64,000 bases of DNA from Nostoc sp. UHCC 0870 (GTDB lineage Bacteria; Cyanobacteriota; Cyanobacteriia; Cyanobacteriales; Nostocaceae), in NCBI RefSeq assembly GCF_022063185.1, contig NZ_CP091915.1, positions 1 to 64,000 on the forward strand, given 5' to 3'. This document shows, in pieces, positions 47,901 through 56,596 of this stretch (the stretch's first letter is position 1; each line of letters begins with the position of its first letter). The translations under genes were made by a program, and so were the position numbers. Below the pieces are notes generated by a model. It was not told where the DNA came from. It searched no databases and saw nothing but the letters and a program-made list of their open reading frames with translations.

Positions 47901-48719
47901 AGCCGCTTCAATCGCTTTGCCTGTGCGAACTGTAGCTTGAAAAACTGACCAGCGAGTTTTCAGTTTGGTTTCATAGTCAAAGAGAATTTGGAATTTGCGC
48001 CCCGGTTGCGCTAGCGGTATTAAGTCTGGATGTAGTCTCTCATCAAAATCCTGTTTCCCCACTCGCCCGTTCCAAATTCCAGGTAGCGCGATCGCTACAA
48101 ATCCTAAACTCAGTAAACAGGCCGCTTTCTTCTCACCTTCGCAAAGTATAATTGGGATTTCGGGGTGTCTTATTACCCATTCCCAGAATATCAGTGCGTT
48201 AAGCCAATCTTGCAAACGCAGTGCTAAAGGTGAATGATATCGCTTAATGTTATAGCGTTTCGCTACCAAATCCCAAACATAGTCGGACACATCAAAGTAC
48301 GTGACTCGGTTTGGAGTTTTGGGTGGGGACTCGTACTTAACAACCTTACCTTTAAGCCAGTCAATGCGGGGATTAGTGGGTTTGAGTCTTCCCCACTCCA
48401 TTGGTCGCCAGTTGTTGAGGGGGTCTAGTCCCGATATCCACGTCCCTCCCGCCAGTAAATGCACATAAGCCTTCAAAAACCCGTCTGTGACTCGACCGGC
48501 ATTTTTTCGGGGGATGGCCGGAGAGATGAATAAATACTCGTAAACTGACTGTCCTTCAATATGTAAGAAGTTACGTTCGATGAGCGAGGGATGAATCGCA
48601 CTCCCAAAGGCTAGCTCATGATACTCTGCCGCCGTCAGGTTGTTGGGGTATTCAGGAATTTCTTTTGAAAACACTTGATCCCCAACGCCCCATTGTTTAG
48701 GGCATTGGTTATTTAACAC
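44961..48719 (-). CDS. CyRepA1-type plasmid replication protein (DUF3854 and helicase-like domain)
   Basis: A 1252-residue initiator. The N-terminal DUF3854 module has 'ILCEGEKKAACLLSLGFVAI' (near residue 190), 'ILFDYETKLKT' and 'LLPGTEKGVDDFV', a TOPRIM-like primase-type fold. An ATPase domain follows with P-loop 'LISDMGTGKTELMRRW' (near 452), 'VFIDEACQYLTHLL' and 'ATECAQQLWRYRP' as helicase-like motif VI. Three short minisatellite segments are inserted in frame (see repeats). The ATG at 48719 is near AAATAACC without a strong ribosome site. It is the only replication gene in the window and is complete. Confidence 0.85.
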   Translation of the reverse strand: MLNNQCPKQWGVGDQVFSKEIPEYPNNLTAAEYHELAFGSAIHPSLIERNFLHIEGQSVYEYLFISPAIPRKNAGRVTDGFLKAYVHLLAGGTWISGLDPLNNWRPMEWGRLKPTNPRIDWLKGKVVKYESPPKTPNRVTYFDVSDYVWDLVAKRYNIKRYHSPLALRLQDWLNALIFWEWVIRHPEIPIILCEGEKKAACLLSLGFVAIALPGIWNGRVGKQDFDERLHPDLIPLAQPGRKFQILFDYETKLKTRWSVFQATVRTGKAIEAAGCICEVALLPGTEKGVDDFVVARGDESNKLLTAIANDALSLKDYQQSFLIKHRGLRKYKPDIIVDVQYLTQALLVKEEEIKEAGELFRSRGAGEQGSRGEDLYKNCPSASLPLSSPSAPLLLNSSLPDPLVEWCQLLTEQSETEQSETEQSLNRYRRKKSHHQEPKYFVFPRTGLIVLISDMGTGKTELMRRWRDAHPDQRFLNNGHRVNLLKNLAERLKTEMYSDLGYTGMAKATALSITIDSLHKLNTQALTYGCVFIDEACQYLTHLLLSNTCKEHRAAILEVLHYIVYNAPMVVIADAHMDDVTIDFFRVMRPEGEQPVIIQNEWKNGSRTIYWYEGQDSSALVAQIAAALMSGQKIMVVSDSKRFIKKLEKMFSVRVEEAGERGSRGEDLYKNCPSAPLPLCSNSSLRIWSIHSDNSGSEENVAFIKDITNAVKNIDALFTSPSLGTGVDIPDFHFDLVFGVFHGVSQTATECAQQLWRYRPKVPIHVWVAPKPPFGYQTTNPTKIKERLLQTNEITAFLLRIDRETGKRGAEKEWAMDAYCQIKAARHQSLNNLRADLRDLLTQMGNHIISVGDENDALAWSNLKQAADALDTAHHYAVAEANNISKSEYRARQTKDYLSPDEIVECEKFRIHDAYGMEVTPELVEKDDGGRLITAIASLESILSPPDETIIDSNTGKQYPVPPAFVTNKDRAERDKLPFCMDWGNYSAKWLARFNLGLHHILQRLVAGEDITASDPHLYNMTEIAVDCAAHIKAILGFTIPPDCQPIWLLATLLEQLGLKLTYRKQGKRGMQVKFFSLSKAELEFARKVIAHRQAKRDSYAQMQSHSSVDAVSPPVFTPPHNGIGNSHCEGVDTTVGEEDKEQGAVIPIRNGLRPATLTQWATPIDNCELSSPSASPVPDRITLLHCVEMLRSGLAKGVSAIKGILKRWSTDLRWQTVLELEAIAPDQMRNLEQSVPDFYQWLSEDVLPMET
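45183..45292. repeat. In-frame repeat insertion in the replication gene (C-terminal)
   Basis: GCGTAGCCCATTGCGTTAGC and ACAATTCGCAATTGT units, elsewhere intergenic in Nostoc-type genomes, are here translated as about 35 residues ('AVIPIRNGLRPATLTQWATP') without breaking the frame. Flanking sequence is CAGAGGGGGACG and CGCTCCCTGCTCC. Confidence 0.65.
46674..46752. repeat. In-frame minisatellite in the replication gene (middle)
   Basis: Tandem GGCAGAGG units on the + strand followed by CTTGTATAAGTCCTCTCCCC and CCCCTGCTCC units. On the coding strand this reads 'GSRGEDLYKNCPSAPLPL'. A second near-identical copy lies 860 bp away in the same gene. Confidence 0.75.
47536..47655. repeat. In-frame minisatellite in the replication gene (N-terminal linker)
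   Basis: GAGCAGAGGGGCAGAGGGG, CTTGTATAAGTCCTCTCCCC and repeated CCCCTGCTCC units, translated as 'GSRGEDLYKNCPSASLPL' plus Ser/Pro-rich sequence. Next to it the coding sequence also has tandem SETEQ repeats (near 47440-47490). It lies between the DUF3854 and ATPase domains. Confidence 0.75.
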
Positions 48720-49452
48720 AGTAGATTCCTCTGATAACTTGGTTTTCCAGTTTCAGAGGGGGTTTTTCACACTGCTACTGTTTTTTGCTACAAAATTCAG
48801 GGTTTTTCTTCATCAAACTTAACTTGACAAAATCTTTAAAATTTTGACAGCTAAAACTGCCACACAATTTTTGTAAATTCGTGTGGCTTCTCGTATAATA
48901 CGAGAAGTAGTGCGGGAATCTTAGACAAGTCAGTGGTTTCCAGTCGCCAAACTATCTGCCACTTTCTTTGTCAATAGGAGTCCAACCCCGCTCTGCAAGA
49001 TATTTGATTTTTATTTTTGGGCAAGATGCTATACAATAGGGCGTTTTGCCTTTATTTTTGTCCTCCCTTTCAATATTAGATGGTTGATCACTTGATACTT
49101 AGCAATCAAGAACATTGTAATGTATATTGCTAAGTTCAAACTTGGCTCTTGGATTTTAGCGTTATGGAATTAGAGTACCAATTTTGCTCACAGAAATCTA
49201 TTTCTGTCGAAAATCAAGATAATATGATGTTATCATAAGGATTGCCTTGTATCAAAAAATCTGTGTATTACACTTCATATACTGGATTATCCTGTGTATG
49301 TTACTGCATTTCACAATACAATCATTTTGCAGGCAATAAAAATTTTATTTATAAAGGTGTAACATTTTTAAGAACTAAATAGCCATAAATAAAACTTATT
49401 GATAGAAAGTTAAGACTTTTTGTTTACTAAAGACATACACAAGAGGATAGCT
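48720..49452. other. Upstream region of the replication gene; origin candidate
   Basis: A 733-bp AT-rich stretch without genes. It has a near-palindromic GCCACACAATTT/AAATTCGTGTGGC pair at about 48859-48887, immediately followed by a perfect 10+1+10 palindrome (48887-48907). The right two-thirds is rich in A/T runs and leads to the NB-ARC gene. An origin beside the initiator gene is expected; no iteron array is visible by eye. Confidence 0.5.
48887..48907. promoter_or_regulatory. Perfect 21-nt palindrome upstream of the replication gene
   Basis: CTTCTCGTAT, a central A, then ATACGAGAAG. It begins about 168 bp upstream of the replication start and partly overlaps the end of another inverted repeat. 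It resembles the CGTATT-ended palindrome upstream of parM/parA and is a plausible binding site of a dimeric regulator or initiator. Confidence 0.6.
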
Positions 49453-50850
49453 ATGGAACTGAACGAAGCGATTGAAGTAATAAATAAGTTGGTGTTTGCA
49501 AAGCAAGGAAGATGGCTAGAGGATACAGAAAAGATTGTTATAAAAGCAGCTTGGCTAGACATAGAATACAAAGAAATAGCAGAAAACACTGAGTATGGGT
49601 TTGAACTGCTACAACGTCGTGTAGCACCAAACCTGTGGTTATTATTGACAGGGATTTTAGGAAATGGAGAAAAAGTTACGAAAAAGAGGCTCAGGGCAAT
49701 TATAGAAAGGCAATCTAATAATAAATTTATTAATAGTAAGCTAGATTTTAAATTTTTTAAAATTTTAGGAGATTGTCCACCTGAAATAGTTAACTTTTAT
49801 GGAAGAGTCCCGGAATTAGCAATGTTGAAGGAGTTAGTGTTTCGGGAAAGATGCGTAGCCGTTCTAGGAGCAGCTGGAATTGGAAAGAGTGCTTTAGTGT
49901 CCAAGTTGCTTCAGGTTCTAGATACTAAAGATTGTCCTTTCGATGGTTGTATATGGAAATCTATTGCTTATAGTCCATCTTTATCCAGTCTAGTTGTTAA
50001 TTTTCTTAAACTAATAGGAGAATTAGAGAATCAAAATCTTGATATACCTAAAAGTCTTGAGGACAAAATAACATTATTGATCGAAAGTTTAAGGTTACGC
50101 TCTTATTTGATAGTTCTAGATTCGGCAGAGGCTATTTTAAAAGGAGACAGAAATAAGAGTTCTAATCATTATGGAGATGAACATATAGACTATGGATTGT
50201 TTTTCAGGAGAATTATAGAATCTCAACATCAAAGTTGTATAGTTCTGACGACTAGAGAACCATTTGTTGATATTATGCACTTACAAAATAAAGGTCAATC
50301 TTCTGCTGTTATGAAAGTTGAGGGACTTCGCCGAGATGCCTTAGAAATATTCCGTAGTCACTTGTTAAACGACGAACATAAGTGGGGAGATTTAATTGAA
50401 TTCTATCATGGTAATCCCTTAGCTTTAAACATTGCTGCAAGTAGGATTAAAATATTTTTTGGTAATAGTGTAGAAAGTTTCCTTGCTTCAAACACAGTAT
50501 TGATGAATGATGTTATAGAAGAAAGCTTAGATGATTTTTTTAAAGTTCATGGGCGGCTGACCCACCTAGAAAAAGATATTATGATTTCAATTGTAGAAGA
50601 AATGAATAAGAAATCGGTAGATTCTCTTATGTTATCTCAAGTATTAAATTTGTTAGAAGCCAGAGAAATCAAAGTAAGCACTTCTGAGTTTATTGATGCT
50701 ATAGAGGCTTTGGTGCAAAGGTTTTTAATTGAGCAGAAAAAGAATAGGCAAGAGGAACTAGTGTTATGTATACAATCAGTAATTAAGAAGTATATTTGTA
50801 CATACTACCTTAAAGGTAAAAGAATATATCCAATGACAAAAACTGCTTAA
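49453..50850 (+). CDS. NB-ARC (STAND) ATPase with vMAP-type N-terminal domain
   Basis: ATG 49453 follows AGAGGATAG; a start at 49420 adds 11 residues. The N-terminal 85 residues ('MELNEAIEVINKLVFAKQGR', 'WLDIEYKEIAENTEYG') form the vWA-MoxR-associated helix-turn-helix-like domain. The NB-ARC has P-loop 'VLGAAGIGKSALVSK' (near 137), 'LIVLDSAEAIL' Walker B and 'IVLTTREPF' sensor 1. The usual C-terminal WD40 or TPR repeats are absent; it ends soon after the winged-helix region at 465 residues. It is 27 nt upstream of a Ser/Thr kinase gene. Probably a signalling ATPase. Confidence 0.75.
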   Translation: MELNEAIEVINKLVFAKQGRWLEDTEKIVIKAAWLDIEYKEIAENTEYGFELLQRRVAPNLWLLLTGILGNGEKVTKKRLRAIIERQSNNKFINSKLDFKFFKILGDCPPEIVNFYGRVPELAMLKELVFRERCVAVLGAAGIGKSALVSKLLQVLDTKDCPFDGCIWKSIAYSPSLSSLVVNFLKLIGELENQNLDIPKSLEDKITLLIESLRLRSYLIVLDSAEAILKGDRNKSSNHYGDEHIDYGLFFRRIIESQHQSCIVLTTREPFVDIMHLQNKGQSSAVMKVEGLRRDALEIFRSHLLNDEHKWGDLIEFYHGNPLALNIAASRIKIFFGNSVESFLASNTVLMNDVIEESLDDFFKVHGRLTHLEKDIMISIVEEMNKKSVDSLMLSQVLNLLEAREIKVSTSEFIDAIEALVQRFLIEQKKNRQEELVLCIQSVIKKYICTYYLKGKRIYPMTKTA

Positions 50851-50877
50851 TACTTAGTCTAGATAGAGATTAAAAGT

Positions 50878-52587
50878 GTGGCTTATTGCATCAACCCTAG
50901 ATGTGAACATCGTCAAAATCCAGACGATGCCCAAAAGTGTCTCAATTGTGGAACAGAATTACTAATTGACCAGCGATTTCGTCTAATAAAACCATTGCGT
51001 CCTTTAGATTTTCGTCATAAGACGGAAATTTTTGAAGTAGAAGAGAATGGTAATCGCAAGGTAATGAAAGTTTTAAAATCGTCAGATTCTAAAGCAATTG
51101 AATTACTGGAGCGAGAAACACTGACCCTACAATTATTTGATCATCCAGGGATTCCTAGAGTAGTGGATGATTTATTTAGTATGACACCCAACAATAGCAC
51201 TCTAAAACTGCATTGTTTAGTGATGCAGAAAATAGAGGGTCAGAATTTAGAGAAATGGATAGAAGAAAACGGAAGAATCTCTCAAGAAGTAGCAATAAAC
51301 TGGCTGAAGCAGTTAGTAGAAATTATTGATGAAGTGCATAGAACAGGGTACTTTCATAGAGATATTAAACCTTCTAATATAATTGTGCAACCTAATGGAC
51401 AGTTGACTCTGATTGACTTTGGTGGGGTAAGAGAAGTAACTAACACTTATCTAGCAAAAGTCAGTGGAGTTGGGGGAAATGATATAGGACTGGGTGGAAG
51501 ATATGAAATTACAGTGCTTTACAGTGCTTATTACGCGCCTCTAGAGCAAATAAATGGACAAGCAGTACCACAGTCAGATTTTTATGCTTTGGGGAGAACC
51601 TTTGCATATTTGGTAACAGGGATTCCGTTAGGTAATTTGCCAACAGATCAAGAAACAACAAGGTTGATATGGCGCAAAAAAGCTCCACAGATTGAAAAGC
51701 CTTTAGCTGATTTATTGGATGATATGATGTCTCCTGCGCCTGGTAAACGTCCGGCAGCAGCAAAGTTCATCTTGCAAAGATTAGAAAATTTACCATTTAA
51801 ATTAACAGTAAATAGAATAGTCCACTCTCATCCATTTAGAGTTGGATTGTTATTAACTGTCTTATTAGGAGGATTTGGGATTTATAAGGTAATTAATTTA
51901 GGTTTATCTACTTATTATTTTAGTCAAGCGTCAAGGTATGTAGAGCAGCCTAAAATAGCTAAGAAATATTATGAATTAGCAATAAAACATAATCCTGAAG
52001 ATGTGGTTGCGTACAATAATTTAGCATTAGCTTGTCAGCAGATAAGAGATGATGATTGTGCAATTAAAAATTATCAGAAAACTTTGAATCTTCAAAGCAA
52101 TTATTGGATAGCACATTATAATTTAGGGAATTTTTATGAACTTCAGAAAAAATACGAACTGGCAGAAGAAGAATATAAATTAGCAATTAAAGTTAGTAAT
52201 AATGAAGCAATAAATGCTGTGAGTAATTTAGCCAGATTGAATAATATAAAAGGAGAATATGAGGAAGCAGTAGAACTGAGTCTCCAAGGGCTAAAAGAAA
52301 CTAAAAATCCTGAGTGGCAAGCAGGGTTATATAAAAACCTGGGCTGGGCAAGATTCAAGCAAAAACGCTATAGAGAGGCTCAAGAATATTTGCAGAAATC
52401 CGTGAAATTAGATTCAGCAAGAATAGATGCTTACTGTTTATTAGGACAAACACAAGAAGCACTGAATGAAATGCAAGAAGCCAGATTATCATGGGAGCTT
52501 TGTATGCTAGGTGTTGAAGGTTCTGGATTGCCAGAAGTGATTAAATGGCGACAACAATTATTAGACAGATTGCTCAAAAATAATTGA
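50878..52587 (+). CDS. Ser/Thr protein kinase with zinc ribbon, membrane span and TPRs
   Basis: GTG 50878 starts a four-Cys zinc ribbon (CxxxxC...CxxC, residues 4-24). The kinase domain has a VMKV Lys, 'GYFHRDIKPSNIIV' catalytic loop (near 160), 'LTLIDFGGVREV' and 'YYAPLEQINGQAV', all active-type. A span near residues 322-342 ('VGLLLTVLLGGFGIYKVI') precedes four or so TPR units ('PEDVVAYNNLALACQQIRDD'). The kinase is cytoplasmic and the TPRs lie across the membrane. Such proteins are abundant in filamentous cyanobacteria. Confidence 0.85.
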   Translation: MAYCINPRCEHRQNPDDAQKCLNCGTELLIDQRFRLIKPLRPLDFRHKTEIFEVEENGNRKVMKVLKSSDSKAIELLERETLTLQLFDHPGIPRVVDDLFSMTPNNSTLKLHCLVMQKIEGQNLEKWIEENGRISQEVAINWLKQLVEIIDEVHRTGYFHRDIKPSNIIVQPNGQLTLIDFGGVREVTNTYLAKVSGVGGNDIGLGGRYEITVLYSAYYAPLEQINGQAVPQSDFYALGRTFAYLVTGIPLGNLPTDQETTRLIWRKKAPQIEKPLADLLDDMMSPAPGKRPAAAKFILQRLENLPFKLTVNRIVHSHPFRVGLLLTVLLGGFGIYKVINLGLSTYYFSQASRYVEQPKIAKKYYELAIKHNPEDVVAYNNLALACQQIRDDDCAIKNYQKTLNLQSNYWIAHYNLGNFYELQKKYELAEEEYKLAIKVSNNEAINAVSNLARLNNIKGEYEEAVELSLQGLKETKNPEWQAGLYKNLGWARFKQKRYREAQEYLQKSVKLDSARIDAYCLLGQTQEALNEMQEARLSWELCMLGVEGSGLPEVIKWRQQLLDRLLKNN

Positions 52588-52646
52588 CCAAAATTGTTAG
52601 TTACCGTAAGCTATATAAGAAAGTAATCAAACATTTTTATATAACA

Positions 52647-53189
52647 ATGCTTTCTGTAGAAATAACTAGAAAAAATAAATTTTTGTTGGGATTACAAGCA
52701 GTTACTTTTGCCTCAGTATTATGCTTTGCTTATCCTACATGGGGGCAGCAAGCTACAAAAACTAATCTAAGAAAAGATGTATGTGAACCCATAGCTAAAG
52801 TTATTAGTAAAGGGAATAGTAATTGGCCATTCCTCAAACAGCTTTGCGACAATGATGTAATTAATTCATCAAGTGTTGTTGAAGTTTTTTGTTATTTAAA
52901 TGGAAGAATTTTGAATATTTCTAGTGGTGAAGTAGGAAAAGTATGTTTAATTTCTTCTGAGCAAGTTAGGGGATGCAGTTATAAAAAAATAGGGGACTGC
53001 CCAAAGATTAAGGGGCCTGATGAAGATGATGCACCAACATTAATAACTCCTCATGGAGTAGCTATTTTAAATTCACGTCCTACAATTTCGTGGATAGATA
53101 GTCCTATGGCTACGAGCTATATCGTGCAAATTGAAGGAAAAGGAGTTAATTGGTCGGTAGAAATCCAATTCTGTTTTTATTTCAGGTAA
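52647..53189 (+). CDS. Exported protein, C-terminus lost at a fusion junction
   Basis: ATG 52647 encodes a signal peptide ('KFLLGLQAVTFASVLCFAYPTWG'). The mature part has four or more Cys and 'LNSRPTISWIDSPMATSYIVQIEG', the usual end-domain motif that continues with a beta-sandwich in complete relatives. From about 53158 the sequence is the reverse strand of a CHAT gene, so the last residues (EIQFCFYFR) are not native. It partly overlaps no kinase codons if this start is right. Truncated. Confidence 0.6.
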   Translation: MLSVEITRKNKFLLGLQAVTFASVLCFAYPTWGQQATKTNLRKDVCEPIAKVISKGNSNWPFLKQLCDNDVINSSSVVEVFCYLNGRILNISSGEVGKVCLISSEQVRGCSYKKIGDCPKIKGPDEDDAPTLITPHGVAILNSRPTISWIDSPMATSYIVQIEGKGVNWSVEIQFCFYFR

Positions 53190-55172
53190 AGGTTTGAGAC
53201 TCTTAGGAACGATAGGATCATTTAAGCTGGGACTGTCTTGAAAAATTCCAGCTACTAATACTTGAGATTGTTTTAAATTTAAAGGTTTAGCAAGAGAAAA
53301 TTGAGAATTTAAATCTGTGGAAATACTATAAGATTGTATTAAATAGTTTTGACCATCGTATAACATACCCATAGGTAAATTCTGAAGGTATCTATCCAAG
53401 ACAAATATTAACGTTCCTGAATCTGGTAGATAAGTTTGAATAGGAGCAAATATTAATTGATAAAGAGTTTGGCAGTAGCTAAGAAAATCATGACTCTGAG
53501 TATTAACGAACTGCTTTTTTTGAGTGAATTTGAGCAGATTATTAACAGCATCATCAATTAAATTAAAAGGCAACCGATGCTCATAAAGTTCTCCTAGTGA
53601 TGTTCTAACAATAACTTCTAATTTATCTTGAGTTTTAATTAAGTAGATTATAGGTGGTAAATTTGCGAATTGATTACTGTCAATAAGAGAAAACATAGGG
53701 AGTTTACCACACCGGAGGAAATTTTCTAATTCAGCTACTTTTAATTTGTCATCAATTCTAATTACTTGTTCTAAATCCGGTTTTTCCTGTGAAAGAAGAA
53801 GGTCAATATATTCATGGTAAACTGGTTCTATCTTTTCTTGAAAAGCAAACTGAAAATCAGGATTAATACCGAGAATACTACCTCTTACTTGGTCAAGACT
53901 GTCAATAGCTGCGGCGTAGGCTTTGGCTGCTTGTTGTAAATTGCCATTCTGTTGATATAAACGCCCCAATTGCCATTGCCACTCATAGGCGATATCCCAT
54001 GCTTGTACTGATTGTGCTAGGGCTATAGCTTGTTCAAAATAGTTTTGTGCTTGGATTAATTTACTTGATTCATTGTAGATATAACCGAGTATTCCTAAAG
54101 AGTGAGAAATTGCCCGATTATTATTTAATTTTTGAGAGCGAAGTAAGGCTTCTTGAGTAATTGAAAAAGCGATAGATAATATATGGTTGTCAATTAACTT
54201 AACGTCATGAATAATTTTAACAAGCTGATGAGAGAAATTAAGTTGAGAGTAAATATAATCAATTGTCGGGATATTTTCAAAAAAATTAAGTTGATTTAAT
54301 ATTTGTTTGATTAAGTGAGCTACTTCGTGTTCTAAATTAGAAGTGATTGGAGATAAGTCAGGTAAAGATTTTAGCTCTGTTAAAATTTTTAATTGATTTA
54401 AACTAGCCTGTAGTGCAGATTTATCTTGGTTATCACTGAGTTGCTGATAGGTTGTGAAAGCGGAATAAATCTTAGATTGAGCTAAGGTAAGGGCTTTTTG
54501 TTTAGCTACAGGCTCATCAATTAAAAAATATTGATTTTTGGCTTGTTTGTAAAGCGTAAATTCTGTATTGGCTATACTGAGTAATAATTCATGAGAAAAT
54601 GTAGAATCTTCTGCCAAAAATTGACTCATGCTGAAAGCTTTTTGTAAAACAATAGCAGAGGAATCAACTTCGCCCATGAGCCGGAGTACAGTCCCTAAAT
54701 TATATAGTCCAATGATTTGAATTTTCTGTATTGGTTGTTTTTCTAAAGCCTGATTTAATTGTGCAAAATTTTGTATGTTATTTTCTTGTGTAAGGCTTGG
54801 ACAAATCGAGTATTCTAGTTTCAAGGCTTGCTGGAGAGTTTGACAAGCGTTAAGGTAAGAACCTAAAGCTTGAAATGCCAAACTCTGGTTAATTAAACTA
54901 CCAATCATACCCTGTTGATTTTTTAAGTTTTGATAAGCTGTATAAGCTAATTGCCAGGTTTGTAGTGCCGATTTAGCTTGCCCTTTTTGTAACTGTAAAA
55001 ATCCTTGTTGGGTGAGAGTTTGTGCAGTTTGTTCTAAACTTGGTTTGGCGGCTAGTAACATTCCTTGATTGAACGCTAATAAGAGTGTTAAAGCCAGTGC
55101 TAAAAAAATATATTTTACTTTTCTTAAAAAAGTTGGTAATTGAGAGAAAAATAAATTCCGTTTTCTTGCCAT
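53073..55172 (-). CDS. TPR-CHAT protein, 3' truncated by fusion
   Basis: ATG 55172 starts a basic N-terminus and signal/anchor ('YIFLALALTLLLAFNQGML'). TPR-like helices fill residues 45-430 ('AKSALQTWQLAYTAYQNLK', 'AQNYFEQAIALAQSV'). The CHAT caspase-like domain begins near 440 and runs to 'VLVAGIFQDSPSLNDPIVPK' and 'LKPLPEIKTELD'. Normal homologs continue with the catalytic His-Gly and Cys region; here the homology stops at about 53158, with 28 foreign residues from the opposite gene. The catalytic residues are therefore missing. It overlaps the end of tpsB by 49 nt. Confidence 0.75.
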   Translation of the reverse strand: MARKRNLFFSQLPTFLRKVKYIFLALALTLLLAFNQGMLLAAKPSLEQTAQTLTQQGFLQLQKGQAKSALQTWQLAYTAYQNLKNQQGMIGSLINQSLAFQALGSYLNACQTLQQALKLEYSICPSLTQENNIQNFAQLNQALEKQPIQKIQIIGLYNLGTVLRLMGEVDSSAIVLQKAFSMSQFLAEDSTFSHELLLSIANTEFTLYKQAKNQYFLIDEPVAKQKALTLAQSKIYSAFTTYQQLSDNQDKSALQASLNQLKILTELKSLPDLSPITSNLEHEVAHLIKQILNQLNFFENIPTIDYIYSQLNFSHQLVKIIHDVKLIDNHILSIAFSITQEALLRSQKLNNNRAISHSLGILGYIYNESSKLIQAQNYFEQAIALAQSVQAWDIAYEWQWQLGRLYQQNGNLQQAAKAYAAAIDSLDQVRGSILGINPDFQFAFQEKIEPVYHEYIDLLLSQEKPDLEQVIRIDDKLKVAELENFLRCGKLPMFSLIDSNQFANLPPIIYLIKTQDKLEVIVRTSLGELYEHRLPFNLIDDAVNNLLKFTQKKQFVNTQSHDFLSYCQTLYQLIFAPIQTYLPDSGTLIFVLDRYLQNLPMGMLYDGQNYLIQSYSISTDLNSQFSLAKPLNLKQSQVLVAGIFQDSPSLNDPIVPKSLKPLPEIKTELDFYRPINSFSFNLHDIARSHRTIYPRNCRT

Positions 55173-55453
55173 GTTTTGAAATTAGAGTTTGAGTCATTTA
55201 AAGGGATACCCCAATCTAATCGGGCATTAAAGCGGGAGCTACTGTATTCAATGCCTAAGCCGACAGAGGTTAATGAACCAGAAGTGCTGGAAATATCAGA
55301 AGTGGAATTGTTCCATGTTGTACCGAAATCAATAAAAGGGATAATTTGTAATTCTTGGGAAGCATTTTTCCAGGTGGGGATACGCAGTTCGGTAGAAAGT
55401 AAAAATCCATTGTCGGAGATGAAAGTATCTTGCCGATAACCACGTACAGTATT

Positions 55454-56596
55454 AGACATCTCCGAAAACAGTCAAAGCCTTTGTTTGGCTAGGCTGTAGC
55501 CACTAAATGCAATCATCTTAAATTAGCTATTCTGTACGATGAAATAAGACTTTGAGATATTTGCTGTTGATAATTAGGCAAAAATATCTAGTTATATGCG
55601 ATAATTTTAACCTGATGATATAGCTGATATTTCTAATGGTAATATTAGCCCTCGAATCCGTAACCTTACTAGCCCACAAATCGTCAAAATTACTTGCTTA
55701 TATTTGCGGGTATTTAACCTAAATCTCTCTTGGACAACTCGAAAGATTTTGACTGACCGTATTCGATGTTCAACAAAGATTCGTTTAGATGAAAATATTT
55801 TGTTCTGTTCTTTCTGTTCAGTTGTTAGTTCTTGATTTCTTGGTTTCTTAATTGGAGTTGTAATTAAATCTTCTCCAAGATATGCCTTATCTCCTTTAAA
55901 TCTTTGTTTGGCATCAAACTCTGAACGATATTCTCGGAACAAAGTTATATCGCTTTTTGGACCAGGTTCACCTGCCACAACATCAACGATATCACTAGCA
56001 TCAGGTAAAATAATCATTTGAGTTTTAAATGTATGATTACTCTTCTTACCTGAAAAATATTTCTTTTGTTCATCATTGTCTCTAGGTCTTTCTCTGACTT
56101 GTTCATAGCTATCTACTATTAATTCATATTCTGTGAGCATTTCTTTTACTACTTCATAGTCAGAAGCGTTTTTTTTTACTTGTTCAAGCAAACTTGATGG
56201 CAGTAATTCTCGCAAGTTAGGCAACCAATAGTTAAACGTATCGTTGGCTGTAGACTCACTTACTTCAAACTGAATACCTAGAAGTTGAAAGGTTGTCAGA
56301 TGTCGGAGATACACTAAAGTTAAAATGATTTGTTCAGAAATAGATAATTTTGGTTTCCGACCTCCTCCACCAGCAATAATTCTCACTTTCTTAGATTCCA
56401 GTAAAGCTTTTTTTTCATGATATAATCTTTCCCCATTTATGATTAATTGTTGTAACTGTTCATATTCCAGACCTATTAACCTTTGGGTTTGTTTAGGATT
56501 CTCTTCAATGTAATTCAGTATATTGCTCATGCTTCTGTGTCAAAATAACGCTTTAATGTTCTTTTATCACAGAATAATACTATTTTGGAGATGTCT
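55454..56596 (-). mobile_element. Insertion sequence in tpsB (IS5 family, ISL2-like), 1143 bp
   Basis: Ends are AGACATCTCC(G/A)AAAA..AGT inverted repeats (10 exact bp, then imperfect). The flanking duplication is ATT (55451-55453 and 56597-56599), of the ANT type expected for the ISL2 group. One transposase gene on the minus strand. It appears complete, and precise excision would restore tpsB. Confidence 0.9.
55607..56530 (-). CDS. DDE transposase (HTH_Tnp_4/DDE_4, IS5/ISL2-like)
   Basis: A 307-residue transposase. The N-terminal region has a helix-turn-helix ('LSISEQIILTLVYLRHLTTF', 'GIQFEVSESTANDTF'). The catalytic Asp/Asp/Glu are likely in 'ELIVDSYEQVRERP' (near 135), 'GEPGPKSDITLF' (near 190) and 'FVEHRIRSVKIF' (near 255). 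The frame is intact, so the element may still be active. Confidence 0.85.
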   Translation of the reverse strand: MSNILNYIEENPKQTQRLIGLEYEQLQQLIINGERLYHEKKALLESKKVRIIAGGGGRKPKLSISEQIILTLVYLRHLTTFQLLGIQFEVSESTANDTFNYWLPNLRELLPSSLLEQVKKNASDYEVVKEMLTEYELIVDSYEQVRERPRDNDEQKKYFSGKKSNHTFKTQMIILPDASDIVDVVAGEPGPKSDITLFREYRSEFDAKQRFKGDKAYLGEDLITTPIKKPRNQELTTEQKEQNKIFSSKRIFVEHRIRSVKIFRVVQERFRLNTRKYKQVILTICGLVRLRIRGLILPLEISAISSG

